Source: Diadophis punctatus similis (taxonomy: Eukaryota; Chordata; Lepidosauria; Squamata; Dipsadidae). Taken from it: 64,000 nucleotides of DNA. The position numbers and the translations under genes were made by a program. The number at the start of each line of letters is the position of its first letter. The first letter of the stretch is position 1. The notes under the pieces are model-generated. The model had not been told where the DNA came from, searched no databases, and saw nothing but the letters and a program-made list of their open reading frames with translations. Positions 58,076 through 64,000 of this stretch are shown here, one piece after another. Location: assembly GCA_023053685.1 (NCBI GenBank), contig JALIGW010000005.1:33866980-33930979 (forward strand), written 5' to 3'.

Positions 58076-59087
58076 CCGTATTTTTCGGAGTATAAGACGC
58101 ACCTTTTTACCCCCCAAAAGAGGGTGAAAATTTGGGTGCATCTTATACACCGAATGTAGCCCCACCCACTCAGCCACCCCCAACCTTTGGCCTCTGTCTT
58201 CCAGCAATTTACCTGTTTGCAGCAAACAGGGAAGAGCCTGTAAAGCCAAGCAAGTCACTAGCAGCTTCCCGACCTACAGCTGATTTGCCATGTGCTAAAA
58301 TGAAAGTGAAACTAAAACTGCAGAGACAAATAGCTGGGAGAGACACGCAGATTTTTATTTTCTGCTGAAATGGATGGAAGGGGGTAAGTGAATAACTATA
58401 AATGTCTGTAGAATGTTCAAATTATTAGACTTATTTTTTAAAGACTGCTTTATTATTGTTCTAGAGCCAGGGGTCTCCAACCTTAGCAATTTTAAGACTT
58501 GTGGACTTCAACTCCCAGAATTCCACAGCCAGTTTTGTTAGCTTTGCTGGCTGTGGAATTCTGGGAGTTGAAGTCCACAAGTCTTAAAGTTGCCAAGGTT
58601 GGAGACCCCTGTAAATCTAGACAACTTAACAAAATAAAGCTTTTTAAAATAAATGCTTGCTCTGAAGAGGCCCAGTGCTATTGTATCTTCTTTTAAATAA
58701 TAGAGAATAATGTATACTTCCAGAAATTTTAATTAATTTTAACAGCTCTGTACAAGTATAGTCTGAAATGTAACAGTGTCCTGTTTAGTATTAGAGTTAA
58801 ATCCTGACTTATCTTGGAATAGATCTATTTAAATAATTGGGAGGAGTTAGTGTGACTACATTTAAGAAAACTTTCTGGCATAATGTACATTTCTCCAATT
58901 TTTTGCTATTTCTATGGGTCAGGCACACATGCACAGAAATACACAGCAAACAGTGTATATCATTTGTGCTGTTTGCTATTTGCTGTTTGGCAAATTGCTT
59001 GGAGGCAGGCCTTTTTTCCTTGTTTTCCTCCCCCAAAACTAAGGTGCGTCTTATACTTCGGTGCGTCTTATACTCCGAAAAATACGG
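58076..59087. mobile_element. 1-kb terminal-inverted-repeat DNA element
   Basis: Left end CCGTATTTTTCGGAGTATAA and right end TATACTCCGAAAAATACGG are inverted and flanked by TA on both sides. Subterminal GTGCGTCTTATAC occurs in repeated form near both ends. There is no transposase. It carries a nested palindromic MITE (58468..58611). A second right end of this family lies at 19310..19377. Confidence 0.85.
58468..58611. mobile_element. Palindromic hAT-type MITE
   Basis: Two arms of about 65 bases (CAGGGGTCTCCAACC ... and GGTTGGAGACCCCTG) separated by about 14 bases. Mispairing is very low, so the transcript would form a long hairpin. A decayed copy is at 14343..14433. Confidence 0.85.
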
Positions 59088-59089
59088 TA

Positions 59090-60656
59090 TGTAGGAAAGA
59101 ATAATTTTAGCTTTACCACACCATTTTCTCTCATAATGAACATTAGCGGCTGAGTCACTGCTTGGGGCTTGGCTGAAGCTATTAGTCCCTTAAAATGTTT
59201 ATTGCTTCACAAAGGCACAAATCAATAGGAAGATATTTCTGAACATAAAAAGACAACTGGTTTCTGAAATAGCACTTTTCTTCCATCATTAACTCAGAAG
59301 CAAAATCTAATTCTATCAAAAATGTTTACAAAAATGTGCACCATTGGCACATTTGCAGGGTTCTCCATCTAATTCATTCAAAATTTGTGGACTTATAACA
59401 AAAGTCTGTTTAGGCAAGGAAATATCTCTGAAATTATGGCCAAACAGGTCATGAGCTGTTTAGTAGACTGATGGGATGAAAAGGTGAAACTAATTCCAGT
59501 TGATGTAGACATACCAGAAAAACAAAGAAATTATGAACAGAGATGACAATCAAACTGGAAATACAAATAATGTCAAGATATAATGATGGACAAACATTTA
59601 TCATTCGATTTACAAAATGTGATTTCTTAAAGCTTTGCCTTGAAGAAATCTTGGAGACACAAGAAAGTAAGTTTGAATGAGATTCAGCAAATTGATGAAT
59701 TAAAAATCAAGATAGCCACAAGCAAAGCAAAGGATTATAAAGTTGTTTTGTTTGATCAAGGTTAAAATAAGGAATATTTCTATAAAATTCTGGAATTTTA
59801 TGGACTTTTTCGCCAATACTTGGACATGAATAACAATTTTTGGATTTGTTGAATGAGTAAGAGAAGAAGTGAATTATATATGTAATCTTATAAGGGGTGG
59901 GGTTAGGGTTAGGGTAGGGAAATTTTAAATCTGCCTGTATTTGTTATAAGGAAGATCAGGAATATTTAATTAATTCATTTAATCAGGAATATTTAAATCT
60001 TTAATATACTTTTTCTATATTATTTCTTTTACACTCTTCTCTCTTTCTGATTTCAGTTTGTATTATCTTTTATTATAAACTCTTCAGTAAAGGTTTTTTT
60101 TTTTAAAAAAGTAACACTGAAAACCACAAGCAGATGTAAAGAAGTATGCTGAAATAAAAAAAAGTGCACATTGCCTATTCTAGGATGTCTCGATAAAAGT
60201 CTATCAAAGTTGAAACATCTTGAAATACCAAGTAATCTTATAGTGTTTGTTGATTTGAATTAAGCATGTCTGTTTGAACTTCAAGCCTTTGGAAGTTGTC
60301 CTTCCAGGGAGAACAAGAGTCACAATAATTAAATTGCTCAATTTATCTTGCCACTACAAGGAAGTTAGTCGTTTATGTACTCCTGGTAATGTACCTTTTT
60401 CTTTTCTCAAACTTATTAAACATTCCAGAATCTTTTCATCCCTAACCTGTAATTTTTCCAGCAACAAGTATAATTTTAAATTAAGCAGTGTTAGAAACAT
60501 ACTTCCTGATTCAGCCAGACTGCTGGCACCATTCCACTTTTTTGTCCTGGGGAATGGTAGGCACACAAGCATACCTGATAAAGCTAAGAAAGAAAAAAAG
60601 GGAAGAGATTTTAAAATATGACATTTCCTCACATACTATTCATTCAAAGAATGCCA
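59090..60656. other. No gene recognised
   Basis: AT-rich single-copy-like DNA. A short GGGTTAGGGTTAGGGTAGGG lies at 59900-59919 (telomere-like, about 2.5 units). Confidence 0.5.
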
Positions 60657-61337
60657 AAGTTAGCATGGTGGTGCAGTGGTTAGAATGCAGTACTCCAGGC
60701 TACTTCTGCTGACTGCCAGCAGTTTGGCAGTTCAATTCTCACCAACACAAGGTTGACTCAGCGTTTCATCCTTCGGTAAAATGAGGTCGGTAAAATGAGG
60801 ACCCAGATTGTTGGGGGCAATATGCTAACTCTGTAAACCACTTAGAGGGCTGTAAAGCCCTATGACAGTGATGGCGAACCTTTTTTCCCTCGGGTGCCGA
60901 AAGTGCATGCACGCGTGTTATCGCGCATGCGCGAGTGCCCAAACCCATAACTCAATGCCTGGGGAGGGCGAAAACGCCCCCCCGCTCCCCTGGAGGCCCT
61001 CTGGAGGCCAGAAATGGCCCATTTCCCAACTTCTGGTGGGCCTGGTAGGCCCATTTTTCATCCTCCCCAGGCTCCAGAGGCTTCCCGGGAGCCTGGGGAG
61101 GGCAAAAACACCCTTCCCAGTCCCCCCGGAGGCCCTCCGGAAGCCGAAAACACCCTCCCAGAGCCTCCGTGCGAGCCAAAAATCAGCTGGCCGGCGCGCA
61201 CATGCGCGCTGGAGCTGAGCTAGGCAATGGCTCGTGTGCCGGCAGATATGCCTCCGCGTGCCACCTGTGGCACCCGTGCCATAGGTTCGCCATCACTGCC
61301 CTATGAAGTGGTATATAAGTCTAAGTGCTATTGCTAT
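60657..61337 (+). mobile_element. tRNA-headed SINE split by a hAT MITE
   Basis: SINE head GCATGGTGGTGCAGTGGTTA, body GGTTGACTCAGCGTTTCATC and AATGAGGACCCAGATTGTTG up to 60865; the 3' end resumes at 61299 (TATATAAGTCTAAGTGCTAT). A short internal duplication (GGTAAAATGAGGTCGGTAAA) lies near 60775. Confidence 0.9.
60866..61298. mobile_element. hAT-type MITE, 433 bp, perfect 8-bp TSD
   Basis: Ends CAGTGATGGCGAACC and GGTTCGCCATCACTG are perfectly inverted. CCCTATGA flanks both sides (60858..60865 and 61299..61306); removing the element and one duplication restores the SINE. The inside is GC-rich with repeated CTGGAGGCCCTC-like words and no transposase frame. Confidence 0.95.
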
Positions 61338-61429
61338 TTTGCACTCTTATACCCAAATGCATTGCCTGCTTAGTATAGCAATTATAGTCATGCAATAGTG
61401 GTGAATATCAGTAGCTAGGGTGTAGGATA

Positions 61430-61690
61430 AGGGTGAAGGTTCGTTCTCTAAGCTTGTGGTTGGTTTCTGGACATTTCATTACCAGGCTAGCTAACATCTT
61501 CAGCAGACTTCAGGGGATGGCAGTATTCTTCTGTTTATAAAGGCTTCAGGTGTGGGTGTGTCAAGTAAGGATCTTGTGATGGGTCAGGTGTGAGTCATTA
61601 GTGAGTCTTGTGGTGGGGAGGTTACATCAGGTGAGGGTCATTGGGAGGTGAACAGGTGGGGAGGGCCCTGTGTGGGTTGGTTGAGTCATT
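61430..61690. repeat. Possible dispersed-repeat remnant
   Basis: TTTCTGGACATTTCATTACC and CATCTTCAGCAGACTTCAGG resemble a widespread repeat, possibly LINE- or Penelope-derived. The family is not settled. A (GA)n microsatellite follows at 61740-61765. Confidence 0.35.
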
Positions 61691-62380
61691 GTAGTCATAT
61701 ATCATACATATATCATGCATTCCCCCTCATTATATAGATATGAGAGAGAGAGAGAGAGAGAGAATATAAGAAAACTTCAGATTTGTAAAGACTTTGTCCT
61801 TTTAGTTTCCAACATATGACATTTAAATGATAAAATACAAGGTGGCCGAGTCGATAGATAGGTCATGAATATTAATTACCCATGATATATTGCTTTATTA
61901 ATCAAATTTATATAGCCACTCATCTCACCTCTAGGTAACTGGACAGCACAGAATAAATAAAAAGCAAGAATATAAAAACAATAAATATAAAAGACCATAA
62001 TAATAAATATCCTGAAACATGAAAATACAACCCATAGAAAAACATAAAATGATCTCAACAATGGAGTCATCTAGATAGGTCTCTAGTTTCTATGGCAGTC
62101 CCACAGCTGGTTACATCACCAAGTCTAAAGGGCCTTCAGAATATCAAAAGGAATGGGGGGGATCAAATCTAACTTTTGGGGAGGAATATTCCACAAGGCA
62201 GGCACCATAAAAGAGAAGGCACATCTTCTGGGACCAATTAAATGTAGATCCTTAGCTGAAGGTACCCACAGCTTTCCTTCTCTGCCAGATCAGATGGGGT
62301 GGACTTATGTAAGCAGAGAAAGGCAGTCTCTCATGTTTCACATGCCAGAATTTTTCGATATTTTTTCCATACCATAGGTT
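61691..62380. repeat. Mixed low-copy DNA with a repeat-like stretch
   Basis: At 61890-62050 TTATTAATCAAATTTATATA and CACTCATCTCACCTCTAGG resemble the reversed 3' end of a LINE. At 62180-62330 GAATATTCCACAAGGCAGGC and AAAGAGAAGGCACATCTTCT resemble another dispersed repeat. Neither is classified. Confidence 0.35.
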
Positions 62381-64000
62381 CATATGTGTTACGTTCACTA
62401 TTGCTTTCTAAGAAAAGACAATATATTCAGCATTGACCAAAATCATAAAGTCATAGCTGTTTTCTGAAGGTTCATAGCTGTGGCTAAAGTAGCAGTTCTC
62501 ATATTCAGCTAACATATTAAGCCTTAAAATAAATACAAATTACTTTGTCCTAGTGGCACCAAGTTCAGCACAGTAGCTATTAAATAATATCAAAGACCAT
62601 AAATGAATGTATGCCTCAGCATGATTTCTAAACATATTCACAACAGTGAGGAAATTTGCACGTACAGATAGCTAGTTGCAGATTGAGATCCCAAAGAAAA
62701 TGTAGACGCAAGGACAATGAACTGCATGGTATTCAAGGGAACCATCGCCAAATTATATTTATTCCATACCAATGGTGATAAAAACACTTACATGCAGACT
62801 TCTTTTCAAATGCTGTATATTTGAAACTTAGAAATGAAAGAGATAATTAATTAGGATCTTTTGTTCAGATCTGAAATAACTCTCAATGGGGCTAAAACTT
62901 GCAAATCAATCTCCCATGGTAGGAACAATAAGTTCCTTGTTCCTACCTTATTCTTATCTAACAGCTAGACTTTGAAGGAATGTAGATATTAAACTTTGCC
63001 ACAAATTATTCAAGGTCTATACTATTAGCCAGGATATCATGTACAAAGTCTGTTATCATTCACAAACAAAACCTCAAGAGTTTGGAACATTAGAATTAAT
63101 TATTTCACTCCAAACCAAATTTGCAGCATCATGCAGAATAGTTCATATTAAGGTACCGTATTTATCTAAGTATAAGCTGGAACAGAATAAAAGAAAGGAA
63201 CTGTTGAACTACAATGCTAAAAGCTTCAACCCTTGTTAAAAATTATTGGAAAGCAGCAGCTAAATTTAGGTTTCTCGTAGCTTATTCAATTATCACATTA
63301 AAAGCAGCATGCTGGCCAAAGTAATATAATTTATAATTAATTTAATCATGAAAAAATAAGCCGATTTCTCATTTTTATCCCAAGTTATAATTATATATTT
63401 TCTAATCATAATTCCTTTGCATTTAGCACTGTTCTTACCAGACTTCACCACACTTTAATAAACCCCCACAGTACTCCTGCGTTATCTTAATTATATATCA
63501 GTAACAGCAGAAAAAATTAAAGAATTAAGTTGCCATAGGGCAGAAGGTACAATTCAGAACTGGAATAGTATACAGACAAAAATGTCATAATGAACGGCAG
63601 GTATTCTTGGTTTATTTTATACTTCAGCAGCTATAAAAGTTAAAACTAGTCTGCATTTGGAAGTGACCATGAGAAGTAAATGAAGATATTATCTAAAAAG
63701 CAAATAAACTTTTGAATTCTCAGAAAGTGTTGCAAGAAAAGCTGTGAAGGGCTTATTTATAGATCTATAATACTGGAATTTTTTTTCAAATAAATTGTAC
63801 TATCTTCTATCATGTTCTTATTTAACCTTGAAGTAAGGTTAAGCACTTTAAAGATCATATCAATTATTTTCTATTACAAAATAAAACCTCCAAAATGTAA
63901 CATGTATTTCACTCAAGTAGCTTGGAATGCATATAATCCACAATGCTTTGGGGGGGGGGGAGTTTTGTATGTTTTTTTATATGTTTGGTTACCTCCAGGA
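62381..64000. other. No gene recognised
   Basis: AT-rich single-copy-like DNA to the end of the window, with a poly-G run at 63950-63960. Confidence 0.5.

Noticed and set aside
59898..59919. Telomere-like GGGTTAGGGTTAGGG
   Set aside because: Only about 2.5 units; too short to indicate an old chromosome end. The CCCTAACTCTAACCCTA at 39963-39979 is likewise too short.

Overview
The window is vertebrate nuclear DNA: one intronless host gene in a very repeat-rich, otherwise gene-poor setting. The repeat set points to a squamate reptile, most likely a snake. It includes L2, CR1 and L1 LINEs, CR1-L3-type 3' ends one of which runs straight into an (AATAG)n microsatellite, tRNA-headed SINEs of the squamate type, several hAT-type MITEs, and a (GATA)n/(GACA)n block. 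The species call is an inference from repeat families; nothing was searched.

The only confident host gene is ADRA2A (alpha-2A adrenergic receptor), one complete exon on the minus strand at 36472..37836. Its GC-rich 5' flank (about 37840-39070) holds a candidate TATA box, a CACGTG E-box and three short upstream ORFs, the last ending in a TAATG overlap with the receptor start. The ligand pocket has Ser where human ADRA2A has Cys201, the state known from rodents. About 30 kb on either side shows no other host gene, in keeping with the gene-poor surroundings of ADRA2A in other vertebrates.

Layout: 1-3233 holds a SINE and an internally deleted LTR retrotransposon with a 5-bp target duplication. 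5.3-10.9 kb holds an L2 inside a TA-flanked MITE, CR1-L3 ends, microsatellites and an older L2. 10.9-15.6 kb is a minus-strand L1 broken by DNA elements. 15.9-25.9 kb is a plus-strand L1 carrying nested L2 (itself carrying a SINE), CR1, a SINE tail and a GC-rich composite DNA element. 26-36 kb is mostly single-copy with a BED-finger hAT remnant, a SINE and a hAT MITE. 36.5-39.1 kb is ADRA2A and its promoter region. 39-64 kb is mostly single-copy with scattered insertions, including a 732-bp Helitron with both ends intact, SINEs, hAT elements, a CR1-L3 end, an old L2, a 1-kb TIR element and a SINE split by a hAT MITE with a perfect 8-bp duplication.

I saw no CRISPR array, operon, cellular tRNA or rRNA gene, or gene cluster. 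Nothing amounts to a new biological system. The strongest leads are the ADRA2A leader and pocket residue, the Helitron whose stop codon lies in its terminal hairpin, and the readable insertion histories.
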